Assembly: GCF_000381985.1 (NCBI RefSeq)
Contig: NZ_KB907343.1
Coordinates: forward strand, 1-64,000
Direction: 5' to 3'
DNA: 64,000 nucleotides
Source: Novispirillum itersonii subsp. itersonii ATCC 12639
GTDB taxonomy: Bacteria; Pseudomonadota; Alphaproteobacteria; Rhodospirillales; Rhodospirillaceae
The notes below the pieces were generated by a model. That model was not told where the DNA came from, ran no database searches, and saw only the letters and a list, made by a program, of their open reading frames with translations. Every line of letters begins with the position of its first letter. The first letter of the stretch is position 1. The position numbers were made by a program, and so were the translations under genes. Positions 9,984-19,460 of this stretch are shown here, piece after piece.

Positions 9984-11444
9984 TCAGTATGTGGTGCGGA
10001 CCGTATACGTCAGGGTTACACTTTTTCCCGCCGGAACCGGCACGGTCCAGACCGCCGCACGTCCATCCAGACGTTTTCCGGGCATCGACTCGGTGAGGAT
10101 CTTCCAGTCTCCGCCCATCGGCTCAACCACTTCGACCGTCTCGGCGGTGGTTTTGGCGTTGCGCAGAATGATCTCGTGGCTGGTTTCCTGCGTGCGGTCA
10201 CTGATCTGCACCAGATTGGTCAGCCGCCCGCCTGCCGTCAGGTCAAACGCGGCCCCCAGCGGCAGACGGGCAGTTCCGTCCACCGGCAGATCATTGAGCA
10301 TCGTTGACCCCAGCAAGCGGGCCTGTCCCTTGGAGTCGGACTGGTACAGCCGCACGGCACCGCCCGGCACCGGCTGACCAATCCCCCCCTTGCCGGAGTT
10401 GGTCACGGTCAGGAACGACGGGATAGCCTGCGGCACCGCCGCTTCATCGCCGCTGTCACGGGTCCCCGCCCCTGTCACCACATAAACGGTCTTGGCGGGC
10501 AGGGCATCCGCCCGCAGCAGGGTAATCTGCCGGGTTTCATCCGGGGCCAGAGAAACCGGGTGATCGACGGTATAAAGATACACGTTCCCGAACGCCTCAC
10601 GCTCCGGCAGCGCGGCCCGCTTTTCCATCATCGGGGCAGCCGCCATTGCCACCATCGGCGCCGGGCGCGGCGGGGGCATCAGATCATGCGCCGATGCCTC
10701 CACCTGCCCCGCCACCAGCGCCAGCTTCACCGCATTCCAGGGCTGACGGGTGGTATTGCTCAAGGTGGCGGCAGTGGTCAGCTGCGCGGTTTTGCCATCG
10801 GCAGAAAGATCAATCACGTGATCGGCTGACCATGACAGCCCCTCGGACAGATACCGCAGGGCCACCACCCCTGCCCCGGCAGAGGCCGCATCCGCCGAGA
10901 CGGTCAGCGCCGGGGTCAGCGGCAGATCAGGCGGCAGGGCATCAAACAGGACCGCCCCCGGCAGGCCGAGGCGGATCTTGCCGTTGATCTCCAGCACCGG
11001 CTCCGGCTCCGCCCGCAGGACCCGGGCCTGTTCCTGCACTTCCTTGCCGTCAACCTGCCGGATCAGGGTAATCACCTTCCCCTCATGGGCCCGCAGCAGA
11101 TCCTGCATCAGCGGCCGGGCCGGGCGCCATGCCTGCTCCCGCACTGCAAAGGCCGGGCCGGAAACCGGGACCACCCGCACACTGGGCGGAATCAGCCCGC
11201 TGCTGACATTGCCGAACGTCAACAGCGACTCGCCCTTATCCAGTGTCACCGGCCGCTGTTCCTCGATCAGGGCCGGACCGGCCTGATACAGGGTCATCGC
11301 CACGGCTGACCGCTCCGCCACCCCGGCAGCGGCGGCAGGCAGAGACAGCCCCCCGATCGCGGCCACTCCAGCCAACAGCAGAGCCGCCCGGTGACTGCGG
11401 CCAAACGCCGGACGAAAACGCGGAATGGTCTGGAAACGGGCCAT
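9984..11444 (-). CDS. Exported DUF4139-domain protein
   Basis: The 486-residue frame starts at the ATG at 11444, preceded by GAAGGAG. A basic N-terminus and a hydrophobic stretch (AALLLAGVAAIGGLSLPAAA) form a Sec signal peptide with a likely cleavage after AAA. The body is beta-rich and matches the DUF4139 layout: an N-terminal MTLYQAGPALIEEQRPVTL region, a central YLSEGLSWSADHVIDLS block, and a C-terminal NAKTTAETVEVVEPMGGDW-type segment ending in LTYTVRTTY. The protein is expected in the periplasm or outer envelope, and its function is not established. It is transcribed divergently from rmuC. Confidence 0.85.
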   Translation of the reverse strand: MARFQTIPRFRPAFGRSHRAALLLAGVAAIGGLSLPAAAAGVAERSAVAMTLYQAGPALIEEQRPVTLDKGESLLTFGNVSSGLIPPSVRVVPVSGPAFAVREQAWRPARPLMQDLLRAHEGKVITLIRQVDGKEVQEQARVLRAEPEPVLEINGKIRLGLPGAVLFDALPPDLPLTPALTVSADAASAGAGVVALRYLSEGLSWSADHVIDLSADGKTAQLTTAATLSNTTRQPWNAVKLALVAGQVEASAHDLMPPPRPAPMVAMAAAPMMEKRAALPEREAFGNVYLYTVDHPVSLAPDETRQITLLRADALPAKTVYVVTGAGTRDSGDEAAVPQAIPSFLTVTNSGKGGIGQPVPGGAVRLYQSDSKGQARLLGSTMLNDLPVDGTARLPLGAAFDLTAGGRLTNLVQISDRTQETSHEIILRNAKTTAETVEVVEPMGGDWKILTESMPGKRLDGRAAVWTVPVPAGKSVTLTYTVRTTY

Positions 11445-11544
11445 AGCGGCAAACTCCTTCAGGAGAGAAAAGAACATTTCAGAAACGCAGGCCTTGGCAA
11501 GGCACAGGCGGCAGCGTACACAGGCAGTATCTCATCTCACAGCT

Positions 11545-12852
11545 ATGGCGAGAATACGGTCAATGGGTGGCACAATCTGGGGAGATGGTCTGATCTGGGT
11601 GTTTGTGGTGGTGGCCATACTGGCCTGTGCCGGGGCGGTGGCCGCCATCATGGTTGCCCTGCGGGTGGCACGGCATGCCTCGCCCCTTCCCGGCGGAGGA
11701 GATTTCGACCAGACCGCCCGCGCCCTGTATTCCGCACAGGCGGAACTGGCCGGGCGGATGGCCCAGATGGCACAGGCGCAGGCCGCTGCCAATGCCCAGC
11801 TGGCAGAGCGGATGCATCATCAGGAACGGACGGTCTCCCGCGTGCTGGAAGAACGGCTGGCAGAAATGTCGCGCCGGGTGGGGGAGGGCCTGCATGTCAC
11901 CACGGAACGCACCTTTGCCCACATGAATGCACTGGGCGAGCGGCTGGCGGTGATTGATGCCGCCCAGAAAACCATTCAGGATCTGTCCAGCCAGATCATC
12001 GGCCTGCAGGATATCCTGTCAAACAAACAGGCCCGTGGTGCCTTCGGGGAAGTGCAGCTGAATGACCTGATCACCGGCACCCTGCCGCCGTCGGCCTACC
12101 GCTTTCAGGCGGTGCTGTCGAACGGGCGGCGCGCCGATTGCCTGCTGGCCCTGCCCAATCCACCGGGGCCGATTGTGGTGGATGCCAAATTTCCGCTGGA
12201 AAGCTATTACGCCCTGCGCAATGCCGCTGACGACACCGGCCGGATCCATGCCGGGCGGGCCTTTGCCGCTGACGTGCTGAAACATGTGCGCGATATCGCC
12301 GAAAAATACATCATTGCCGGGGAAACCGCCGAGTCGGCCCTGATGTTTCTGCCGTCTGAAGCGGTTTATGCCGAACTGCACGCCAGCTTCCCCGAGGTGG
12401 TGGAAAAAAGCTACCGCGCCCGGGTCTGGATCGTCAGCCCCACCACCCTGATGGCCACCCTGAACACCGTACGGGCCGTGCTGAAAGACGCGCGGATGCG
12501 GGAACAGGCCGGGGTCATTCAGGGCGAGGTCGAAAAGCTGCTGGAAGACGTCAGCCGCCTGGACTCCCGGGTTGGCAAGCTCGCCACCCATTTCGCGCAG
12601 GCGCAGGATGATATCCGGCAGGTACAGATCAGCACCGATAAAATCACCAAGCGTGCCGAACGGATCGAAGATGTACAGATCGGCGATGACCGCAGCGCGC
12701 CGGACGCTGCCCCGCCCCAGCAGCAGCCTCTGACGGCCCCGCCCCGCCCCCAGCCGCCGGAACGCTGGGCCCGCGGGCCGATCGGCCACCCCGCACCCGG
12801 CCCACAGGGGCCGGGACCACAGACACAGGGCCGCCAGGAGCCTCAGGCCTGA
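11545..12852 (+). CDS. rmuC: DNA recombination protein RmuC
   Basis: RmuC proteins limit DNA inversions at short inverted repeats and carry a nuclease-like fold. The 435-residue product has an N-terminal membrane anchor (about residues 15-40), a coiled-coil of about 100 residues, then the RmuC domain with KQARGAFGEVQLNDLI, VVDAKFPLESY and MFLPSEAVYAELH. A proline- and glutamine-rich tail of about 55 residues follows. The start at 11545 is a choice between two nearby ATGs (11545 and 11563), and neither has a strong ribosome binding site. The open frame begins at 11425, overlapping the DUF4139 start. Confidence 0.93.
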   Translation: MARIRSMGGTIWGDGLIWVFVVVAILACAGAVAAIMVALRVARHASPLPGGGDFDQTARALYSAQAELAGRMAQMAQAQAAANAQLAERMHHQERTVSRVLEERLAEMSRRVGEGLHVTTERTFAHMNALGERLAVIDAAQKTIQDLSSQIIGLQDILSNKQARGAFGEVQLNDLITGTLPPSAYRFQAVLSNGRRADCLLALPNPPGPIVVDAKFPLESYYALRNAADDTGRIHAGRAFAADVLKHVRDIAEKYIIAGETAESALMFLPSEAVYAELHASFPEVVEKSYRARVWIVSPTTLMATLNTVRAVLKDARMREQAGVIQGEVEKLLEDVSRLDSRVGKLATHFAQAQDDIRQVQISTDKITKRAERIEDVQIGDDRSAPDAAPPQQQPLTAPPRPQPPERWARGPIGHPAPGPQGPGPQTQGRQEPQA

Positions 12853-13907
12853 ATATTCAGGGTCTGGCCGCTGGTCACGGCAAGGCCCAGCGCCAGCCCT
12901 TCCACCTCGGCGGACATCTGTTCCACCACCCCACGGTATCCCCGGCCCGGCCTGTCCTCGGGCCGGGCTGCGCCGGAGGACGCCGCACCGCTCCCATCAG
13001 CCTGTTGCCGGGCCGCTGGGTCAGGCTCCTGCTCCTGCGGGCCGGGACGCAGTCCCCGTAGAATTGATACGATCTGACGGGCAAGGGCGACGGCCCGGGC
13101 AGCGTCCCCCTGCGCGGCCAGCAAAACCGGGTCAACCCCGGATCCCCCCGCATTCCCGGCGGAGGCCGACGCATCGCGCCCCTCCCCCTGCCGGGCCTGA
13201 TCCTCCTGTCGGCGGGCAGCGTCCTGCTCTGCGGCATCAACAGTCCCGTCACCGTTCAGGTCCTGCCCGCTGGCCTGAAGAGCCCCCTGCGTGGCGGACC
13301 CGGTTGATACCGGCGTGACAGATCCATCAGCGGCAGCCCCGGCAGATGCAGACGAATCCGCCGCCGGAGCCGTTTCAGGGCCGGAGGCCGCCGCCGGACT
13401 GTCTCCGGCAGAGGCATCCCCCTGCTGCCCAGCTCCTGCCGCGCCGGACAGAAAAGCCGTGGCCGAAGCGGCATGTAACGTCCGCAGCGCCGCGCTGATA
13501 TCGCGCAGAACCCCTTTGACCGCCTGCGCGATAGCCTTGGCACGGTCCACATCCCCGGCAGCAGCAGCGGTTTGCGCCTGCGTTTTCAGGCGCTCCATCT
13601 CTTTGCGGGCTTTTTCCAGCTTTCGGGCGGCTTCCGCCTGCTCTTCCTTCCGGCGGTCAGTCGCAACCTGCTGCTGACGGGACCGGCGGGCATCGTCCAG
13701 CGCCTTCTGACGAATATCCAGTTCCGTCTCAAAACGGTCTGCCAGACTTTGCGCCTGCAACAGGGATTTGCGCTGCGTTTCCGTCAGGCCGGTGAGATCC
13801 ATCAGGGTGGAACGCGCACCGGAAGAACGGCGCTGCCGGGCCTTGCGCAGCAGCGTGAAATAGTCATCTCCCCCACCCAGGGGGTTTGACGGGACCTGCG
13901 AAGCCAT
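12843..13907 (-). CDS. Unrecognised coiled-coil and low-complexity protein with one EF-hand motif
   Basis: This 354-residue protein has no family I recognise. Residues about 45-115 are charged and heptad-like, suggesting a coiled-coil. Residues 155-260 are Ala/Gly/Ser-rich and probably disordered. Within them is one textbook EF-hand loop, DLNGDGTVDAAE (216-227), with acidic or polar residues at loop positions 1, 3, 5, 9 and 12. A helix with GDAARAVALARQIVSILRGL follows, and the protein ends TLNIQA. No signal peptide is seen. Its stop overlaps the 3' end of rmuC tail to tail. It shares composition and a short helical motif with the protein at 8494-9675. A calcium-responsive structural role is possible, but this is only inference. 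Confidence 0.75.
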   Translation of the reverse strand: MASQVPSNPLGGGDDYFTLLRKARQRRSSGARSTLMDLTGLTETQRKSLLQAQSLADRFETELDIRQKALDDARRSRQQQVATDRRKEEQAEAARKLEKARKEMERLKTQAQTAAAAGDVDRAKAIAQAVKGVLRDISAALRTLHAASATAFLSGAAGAGQQGDASAGDSPAAASGPETAPAADSSASAGAAADGSVTPVSTGSATQGALQASGQDLNGDGTVDAAEQDAARRQEDQARQGEGRDASASAGNAGGSGVDPVLLAAQGDAARAVALARQIVSILRGLRPGPQEQEPDPAARQQADGSGAASSGAARPEDRPGRGYRGVVEQMSAEVEGLALGLAVTSGQTLNIQA

Positions 13908-14036
13908 GGCGTTCTGCCTTTTTCCGGGGTCTGAACTCTGTCTGTCACCGGAGTATTCTGACCCCAGCGCAGACCGATGATACCGGATTCGCCAGCCTCC
14001 GGCGAGAGGCTGGGTGCAAAACCGCCCTCCGTAATC

Positions 14037-14660
14037 TTATGGCGCGAACGAAACCGTTGCCACCGCCCGGTTCACCTTCTGCTCCGGCCAGATCTGAACA
14101 TCGCCCGGGGCCCCGCTGTGCCCCAGAACGGTCCCCTGTCCCGGGGCGTCAAGCAGCACACGGCCCGCAGCATTCTGTACCTCAACCTTCCCTTCCAGCA
14201 GGAAGACATCAAGGGCACCGTCCAACGGCCCGCCCCAGAACTGCGTCCCCCGGATCCCCAGCGTCGCCACCGGCGTCCGCACCACGGCACCGGGGGTCGG
14301 CGATGCCACCAGCAGGAAAGCACCGTTCAGCAGGCTCATCACCTCCCGCGTGGTACCGGGGGGGCCGACCACCAGATCGTTCAGGGTCATCGCCCCATTG
14401 CCGCCCAGCGTCAGGTCCGAGTCATCCTGCAGGCGGGCCTGTACCCGGCTGTCTTTGGTCCCGGTCAGCAGGGTATCGCCTTTAAACAGGGCCGCTCCGG
14501 CCTCAAGGCGTCGGTTTTTTCCGTCAAAGGCAGCAGAGACCTCGCCCTGCACCTTCACCACAACCCCGACCTGTTCCCGCGCCTGCGCCGGGATCACCCC
14601 CGCAACCAGCATCATCACCGCGATGGCCGCCGCCACCATTCCCCAACGCCGCCAGATCAT
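14037..14660 (-). CDS. Exported FecR-domain protein
   Basis: The 207-residue protein has a Sec signal peptide (VAAAIAVMMLVAGVIPAQA) and then a FecR-like beta domain. The repeats read VKVQGEVSAAF, LFKGDTLLTGTKDSRV, VRTPVATLGIRGTQFW and DVFLLEGKVEVQNAAG. The T-P-V-A-x-x-G-I-R-G-T motif is typical of stand-alone periplasmic FecR-domain proteins rather than of the iron sigma-factor regulator FecR itself, since no N-terminal anti-sigma region is present. No TonB receptor or sigma factor is adjacent. Confidence 0.87.
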   Translation of the reverse strand: MIWRRWGMVAAAIAVMMLVAGVIPAQAREQVGVVVKVQGEVSAAFDGKNRRLEAGAALFKGDTLLTGTKDSRVQARLQDDSDLTLGGNGAMTLNDLVVGPPGTTREVMSLLNGAFLLVASPTPGAVVRTPVATLGIRGTQFWGGPLDGALDVFLLEGKVEVQNAAGRVLLDAPGQGTVLGHSGAPGDVQIWPEQKVNRAVATVSFAP

Positions 14661-14755
14661 GCTGTCCGCTCTTTCCGTAAAAATCAGTTGCCATCACTAC
14701 GCGGCAATCATACCCGCCGGATTACTCCGGCCCGACGATTACACAGGGCTGCGGA

Positions 14756-14790
14756 CAAAAAGAAAAGACCCGCTGCACTGCAGCGGGTCC
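14756..14790 (-). terminator. Terminator downstream of icd
   Basis: GACCCGCTGCA and its complement form a long hairpin. On the minus strand it is followed by TTTTCTTTTT. It lies 33 bases after the icd stop. Confidence 0.9.
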
Positions 14791-14822
14791 TTCCTCACAG
14801 GGCTGTGACCGGGCAAGCCGGA

Positions 14823-16040
14823 TTACGCACCCATCTTGCGGCGCAGACGGCCATCCAGCTCTTCCAGGAACAGGGTGGTGGTCATCCACGGCTGTTCCGG
14901 GCCGATCAGGATCGCCAGATCCTTGGTCATCTTGCCGGCTTCGACGGCTTCGACGCAGACCGATTCCAGCGCTTCAGCAAACTTCACCACGTCCGGAGTG
15001 GCGTCGAATTCGCCACGGAACTTCAGGCCACGGGTCCACGCGAAGATCGAGGCGATCGGGTTGGTGGAGGTTTCCTTACCCTGCTGGTGCAGGCGGTAGT
15101 GGCGGGTGACGGTGCCGTGGGCGGCTTCGGCCTCGACGGTCTTGCCATCGGGGCTCAGCAGCACGGAGGTCATCAGACCCAGCGAGCCGAAGCCCTGCGC
15201 CACGGTGTCAGACTGCACGTCGCCGTCATAGTTCTTGCAGGCCCAGACGAAACCACCGGACCACTTCATGGCGCAGGCGACCATGTCGTCGATCAGACGG
15301 TGTTCGTAGGTGATGCCACGGGCCTTGAACTCGGCGGCGAATTCGGCGTCGAAGACTTCCTGGAACAGATCCTTGAAGCGGCCGTCATAGGCCTTGAGGA
15401 TGGTGTTCTTGGTCGACAGGTACACCGGCCAGTTGCGCAGCAGACCGTAGTTGAAGCAGGAGCGCGCAAAGCCACGGATGGACTCATCCATGTTGTACAT
15501 GCCCATGGCGACACCGGCGCCCGGGAACTTGAACACTTCGTACTCAACCGGCTCACCACCGTCTTCCGGGGTGAACTTCATGGTCAGGGTGCCCTTGCCC
15601 GGCACGCGGAAGTCGGTGGCGCGATACTGGTCACCGAAGGCATGACGGCCGATGACGATCGGCTGGGTCCAGCCCGGAACATAGCGCGGCACGTTCTTGC
15701 AGATGATCGGCTCGCGGAACACGGTGCCGTCGAGGATGTTACGGATGGTCCCGTTCGGGGACTTCCACATCTTCTTCAGCTTGAATTCTTCAACGCGCTG
15801 TTCGTCCGGGGTGATGGTGGCGCACTTGACGCCAACGCCGTACTGCTTGATCGCATTGGCGGAATCAATGGTGATCTGATCGTTGGTCTCGTCACGCTTT
15901 TCGATGCCGAGATCGTAGTACTTCAGGTCAACATCGAGGTACGGCAGGATCAGCTTGTCTTTAATGAACTGCCAGATGATCCGGGTCATCTCGTCGCCGT
16001 CGAGTTCGACGATCGGGTTGGCAACCTTAATCTTGCTCAT
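14823..16040 (-). CDS. icd: NADP-dependent isocitrate dehydrogenase (dimeric, eukaryote-like type)
   Basis: This TCA-cycle enzyme oxidatively decarboxylates isocitrate to 2-oxoglutarate, giving NADPH. The 405-residue sequence begins [20 protein letters not shown] and contains [20 protein letters not shown] and the metal-binding region [18 protein letters not shown]. These are hallmarks of the IDH subfamily shared by alphaproteobacteria and eukaryotic cytosol and mitochondria. It is monocistronic with its own terminator. Confidence 0.97.
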   Translation of the reverse strand: MSKIKVANPIVELDGDEMTRIIWQFIKDKLILPYLDVDLKYYDLGIEKRDETNDQITIDSANAIKQYGVGVKCATITPDEQRVEEFKLKKMWKSPNGTIRNILDGTVFREPIICKNVPRYVPGWTQPIVIGRHAFGDQYRATDFRVPGKGTLTMKFTPEDGGEPVEYEVFKFPGAGVAMGMYNMDESIRGFARSCFNYGLLRNWPVYLSTKNTILKAYDGRFKDLFQEVFDAEFAAEFKARGITYEHRLIDDMVACAMKWSGGFVWACKNYDGDVQSDTVAQGFGSLGLMTSVLLSPDGKTVEAEAAHGTVTRHYRLHQQGKETSTNPIASIFAWTRGLKFRGEFDATPDVVKFAEALESVCVEAVEAGKMTKDLAILIGPEQPWMTTTLFLEELDGRLRRKMGA

Positions 16041-16240
16041 TGGTCAGGCCCCTGTGGAGGTGAAGCAGGTTCAAAGCTGAAATCCGCCGGGGTGCGCCCC
16101 GATATGCCCACCCGGACGGGGCAGACACCCTGCCCCCTGCAGATGGTCACCACCGGCACCGGTTTGATGCCTCGGACGCCGCACATTATGCACAAGGCGG
16201 CGCTGATGCAAGCCGGAATGGTTTTCCCGGTGGGTGGGGT

Positions 16241-16264
16241 CACCCTGCCCGAAGGGGCAGGGTG
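16241..16264 (-). terminator. Perfect hairpin between the LOG-family gene and icd
   Basis: CACCCTGCCC and GGGCAGGGTG pair perfectly around a four-base loop. It lies 61 bases after the stop of the LOG-family gene. It has no U-tract, so termination is plausible but not certain. The rest of the 16041-16324 gap upstream of icd shows no gene. Confidence 0.45.
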
Positions 16265-16324
16265 AGGCAAACTGAGGCAAAGCAGCGGGTCCGCAACAGC
16301 CGGAACCGGTGCCAGACCCGGTGG

Positions 16325-16912
16325 TCAGAACCGTTCCGGCTGCGACGGCTGCGGGGTCACCGGCAGCAGAGCCCGGGCGGTTTCCAGCGCCTGCGGCGCG
16401 GTATCGACCACCGAGAACATGCCCATGTGCTTATCCCGGATAAACCCGGCCCCCTGCATCGACCGGCAGAACGCCAGCAGGCCGTCCCAGTACCCGGCAG
16501 TGTTAACCAGCACCACTGGCTTGTCATGCAGGTTGAGCTGCTTCCATGTCAGGATCTCGAAGGTTTCATCCAGTGTGCCGAATCCGCCCGGCAACACGGC
16601 GATGGCATCACTGCGGTCAAACATCATCCGCTTGCGGGTGTGCATGTCAGGGACCACATGCAGCTCGGTCAGCCCCTCAAGGGCAATTTCGGCAGTCTGC
16701 AGATGCTCAGGGATAATTCCGACCACCTCACCGCCGTGGGCCAGCACCGCACGGGCCACCACGCCCATGATACCGATACCGCCGCCGCCATAGATCAGCC
16801 GCACCCCGCTTTCCGCCATCGCCTTGCCCAGCGCCGCCGCGTCTTCGGCATAGGCTGGCAACACCCCCGGCGAGGCCCCGCAAAACACACACAGTGAACG
16901 CAATACCGCCAT
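16325..16912 (-). CDS. LOG family protein (TIGR00730 type; cytokinin-activating-like phosphoribohydrolase)
   Basis: The start is the ATG at 16912 (195 residues). The open frame extends 150 bases further upstream without similarity. The family signature PGGFGTLDE lies at about 108-116, and YGGGGIGIMG at about 41-50 and MHTRKRMMF are also conserved. LOG proteins release the base from nucleoside 5'-monophosphates, and bacterial members are often misnamed lysine decarboxylases. The gene is divergent from the cytochrome c' gene. Confidence 0.93.
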   Translation of the reverse strand: MAVLRSLCVFCGASPGVLPAYAEDAAALGKAMAESGVRLIYGGGGIGIMGVVARAVLAHGGEVVGIIPEHLQTAEIALEGLTELHVVPDMHTRKRMMFDRSDAIAVLPGGFGTLDETFEILTWKQLNLHDKPVVLVNTAGYWDGLLAFCRSMQGAGFIRDKHMGMFSVVDTAPQALETARALLPVTPQPSQPERF

Positions 16913-17258
16913 CGGATCGTCCTTTCCGTCATCCGCGCTGACAAACCGGGCGCACAATCGCGGCCCGGCAGAGCAGATGTCAAGAGACCCGGGCAGGAAG
17001 GGGGCGGGAAAGCGAAGAGATGGTGACACCCCCAGGCCCTGCGGTTTTCCCTTACCGTTCACCGGGTTACCGTGGGGTTACTGCAAAACGGTCATGACTG
17101 CTGCGTTGCAAAACAGTTCATCTCCCGTTCATGCTACTCACTGTTTCGTGATTTGCTGCCGGTGCCGTTCACCCGTTACCAACAGAGGTTGCCTGAAGCA
17201 GCCCAAGCGGCCTGCGGCCCGGCCCAACCAAAACCAATTTAACCCGGAGTATCCCGTC
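16913..17258. other. Divergent intergenic region, LOG gene / cytochrome c' gene
   Basis: These 346 bases hold no gene. Two imperfect direct copies of TGCAAAAC[GA]GT(T)CAT occur at about 17082 and 17107, spaced 25 bases apart. They lie where a promoter or operator of the cytochrome gene would be expected. No confident -35/-10 pair was fixed. Confidence 0.4.
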
Positions 17259-17705
17259 ATGCGTGTTATCCAGGCCCTGACCCTCGGTGCTGCCCTGCTG
17301 GCCACCACTGCCGCCGCATCCTTTGCCGGTGACGCCGATGTCGTCAAATACCGCCAGAAGAACATGGAGATCATGGGCGCCCACATGAACTCCATTGCCG
17401 CCATCGTCAAAGGCGACGTCACCAACAAGGACCAGCTGGAAGCCCACGCCAAGGGCCTGTCCGCCGCTGCCGTGATGGCCCCCGGTGCCTTCAAGACCCA
17501 GGCGCAGACCAGCGAATCGACCGCAAAGCCGGACGTGTGGGCCGACTGGGCCAAGGTTGAAGCCGGGTTTGAAAGCCTGCGCACCAAGGCTGACGCCCTG
17601 GCCGTCGCGGCTGCTGCCGGGGATCAGGCTGCCATCGGCGCTGCCGTCGGCGATATCGGCAAGAGCTGTAAGTCCTGCCACGACAACTTCCGTGTGAAGA
17701 AGTAA
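17259..17705 (+). CDS. Periplasmic cytochrome c' / c556 family protein
   Basis: The 148-residue precursor starts at the ATG at 17259 behind GGAG. A signal peptide (about residues 1-23, ending AAASFAG) targets it to the periplasm. The single haem-binding motif CKSCH lies at the extreme C-terminus (137-141), as expected for the four-helix-bundle class II cytochromes. Cytochromes c' bind NO and CO, and c556 relatives transfer electrons. A methionine near the mature N-terminus (KNMEIMGAHM) could supply the sixth ligand in a c556-type protein. No partner redox gene is adjacent. Confidence 0.9.
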   Translation: MRVIQALTLGAALLATTAAASFAGDADVVKYRQKNMEIMGAHMNSIAAIVKGDVTNKDQLEAHAKGLSAAAVMAPGAFKTQAQTSESTAKPDVWADWAKVEAGFESLRTKADALAVAAAAGDQAAIGAAVGDIGKSCKSCHDNFRVKK

Positions 17706-17710
17706 GGCAG

Positions 17711-17767
17711 GTCCGGCATCAGGCCGGACCCAGAACAGGGCGGGGATCGGCAGGTCCCCGCCCTTTC
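17711..17767 (+). terminator. Terminator after the cytochrome c' gene
   Basis: A small hairpin (GTCCGGC / GCCGGAC) is followed by a stronger one, GGGCGGGGA / TCCCCGCCC at 17738-17763, and then TTTCTTT. Confidence 0.85.
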
Positions 17768-17796
17768 TTTATAGGCCTCTCAGGGTTTTGCCCCGA

Positions 17797-18705
17797 TCAG
17801 GGCTCCCACGCCGGTTTTCCTGAAAATTTTTCGGCCAGAAAATCAATAAACACCCGTACTTTGGCCGGTACAAAACGGGTGTGGGCATGCACGGCAAACA
17901 CCGATGCCCGTTCATCCCGCCAGTCCGGCAGCACCTGCACCAGACGCCCGGCGCGGATGTCATCCCCGGCCATAAACATCGGGGAATAGGCAATGCCATG
18001 CCCGGCACGGGCCGCCGCAATAATAATCTCGCCGTTGTTGGCACGCATTTTCGGCTCGGCCACCCGTACGGAAATCTGTCGCCCTTCCGGCCCGGTCAGT
18101 TCCCAGATGCCTTCGCGCTTAAGGTAGGTGTACAGCAGACAGTCATGATTGATCAGGTCTTCGGGGCGATGCAGAGTCCCCCGGCGGGCCAGATACTCCG
18201 GGCTGGCCACCAGCACCCGGGAATTGCAGCACAGCCGTTTGGCGATCAGGCTGGAATCGGTCAGGGTGGCGATCCGCACCACCACGTCCACCCCCTCTTC
18301 CAGCACATCGACAAAGCGGTCAGACAGACTGAGTTCCGGGATCAGATCGGGATAGCGGTCCATAAACTCCGGCAGCAGAGGGCCGATATGGCGCACCCCG
18401 AAGGTCATCGGCACATTAATCCGTAAGATGCCGCGCGGGGCTGCGGCCAATGTACCGATCTCAGCCTCGGCTTCCTCCGCTTCGGCCAGTATCCGCTGGG
18501 CACGGGCATGAAACACCGCCCCGGCATCGGTCAGCGTCACCTGACGGGTGGTGCGGTTGAGCAACCGGACCCCAAGCCGCTCCTCCAGTGCTGCCACCTG
18601 CTTGCTGATCGCCGCTTTCGACAGATTCAGCCGTCTTGCCGCAGCTGAAAACCCGCCTTCGTCCACCACCCGGACGAACACTTCCATCACTGACAGACGA
18701 TCCAC
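17797..18705 (-). CDS. LysR-family regulator divergent from wrbA and pirin
   Basis: I chose the GTG at 18705 (302 residues, VDRLSVMEVFVRVVDEGGF) because this family normally begins with exactly this helix. A longer frame starts only with TTG at 18738. The helix-turn-helix covers about residues 1-60 (FSAAARRLNLSKAAISKQVA). The substrate-binding domain follows (LRINVPMTFG, then DVVVRIATL). Regulators of this group commonly control an adjacent divergent gene for quinone or electrophile metabolism. Here those are wrbA and pirin. Confidence 0.9.
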   Translation of the reverse strand: MDRLSVMEVFVRVVDEGGFSAAARRLNLSKAAISKQVAALEERLGVRLLNRTTRQVTLTDAGAVFHARAQRILAEAEEAEAEIGTLAAAPRGILRINVPMTFGVRHIGPLLPEFMDRYPDLIPELSLSDRFVDVLEEGVDVVVRIATLTDSSLIAKRLCCNSRVLVASPEYLARRGTLHRPEDLINHDCLLYTYLKREGIWELTGPEGRQISVRVAEPKMRANNGEIIIAAARAGHGIAYSPMFMAGDDIRAGRLVQVLPDWRDERASVFAVHAHTRFVPAKVRVFIDFLAEKFSGKPAWEP

Positions 18706-18733
18706 CGCCCACCCCCATCGTTTCCGTATGGGA

Positions 18734-18763
18734 GACAATCTTATTCCCCCAAGCCGGATTGTC
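18734..18763. promoter_or_regulatory. Inverted repeat GACAAT-N18-ATTGTC, candidate LysR operator
   Basis: The repeat lies between the LysR start (18705) and wrbA (18852), where such regulators bind. Both arms are perfect six-base complements. Binding by this LysR protein is inferred from position only. Confidence 0.4.
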
Positions 18764-18851
18764 CAGAAACGTGGGAGGCGTATCTTAACCCCATCAGCCC
18801 ACCCGACAGGCTCACCGCCGATCCCGGCGCCGCCATATCAGGAGACACCCC

Positions 18852-19454
18852 ATGGCCCGCGTTCTCGTCCTCTACTACTCCTCCTACGGCCACATCGAAA
18901 CCATGGCCAAGGCGATTGCCGAAGGTGCCGCCAGTGTTGAAGGCACCACCGTCGACATCCGCCGCGTGCCGGAACTGGTGCCGGATGAGATCGCCCAGAA
19001 GTCGGGCATCAAACTGAATCAGGAAGCCCCGGTTGCCACCGTTGAAGAGCTGGCCAACTACGACGCCATCATCTTCGGCACCCCGACCCGCTTCGGCATG
19101 ATGGCGGCGCAGATGCGCAACTTCCTCGATCAGACCGGCGGACTGTGGTTCAACGGCAAGCTGATCGGCAAGGTCGGCAGCGTATTCGTGTCCACCGCCA
19201 CCCAGCACGGCGGTCAGGAAAGCACCCTGCTGTCGTTCCACACCACCCTGCTGCACCACGGCATGGTCATTGTCGGCCTGCCGTACTCCTTCCAGGGCCA
19301 GACCACTCTGGCGGAAGTGACCGGCGGCAGCCCGTATGGCGCCACCACTCTGGCCGGGGGCGACGGCTCCCGTCAGCCGTCCGCCAACGAACTGGACGGT
19401 GCCCGCTTCCAGGGCCGTCATGTGGCGGAAATCGCCACCAAACTGCACGGCTGA
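18852..19454 (+). CDS. wrbA: NAD(P)H:quinone oxidoreductase WrbA
   Basis: This FMN flavoprotein reduces quinones by two electrons, avoiding semiquinones. The 200-residue sequence begins [19 protein letters not shown], the flavodoxin-like phosphate loop. It contains [20 protein letters not shown] and the C-terminal GGDGSRQPS block typical of WrbA. Pirin follows 135 bases downstream on the same strand, which suggests a joint response to quinone or redox stress under the divergent LysR gene. Confidence 0.96.
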   Translation: MARVLVLYYSSYGHIETMAKAIAEGAASVEGTTVDIRRVPELVPDEIAQKSGIKLNQEAPVATVEELANYDAIIFGTPTRFGMMAAQMRNFLDQTGGLWFNGKLIGKVGSVFVSTATQHGGQESTLLSFHTTLLHHGMVIVGLPYSFQGQTTLAEVTGGSPYGATTLAGGDGSRQPSANELDGARFQGRHVAEIATKLHG

Positions 19455-19460
19455 TCTCCC

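Noticed and set aside
13977-16265. Plus-strand open frame of 762 codons across the FecR gene and icd
   Set aside because: It is the antisense shadow of two genes with strong family motifs and their intergenic space.
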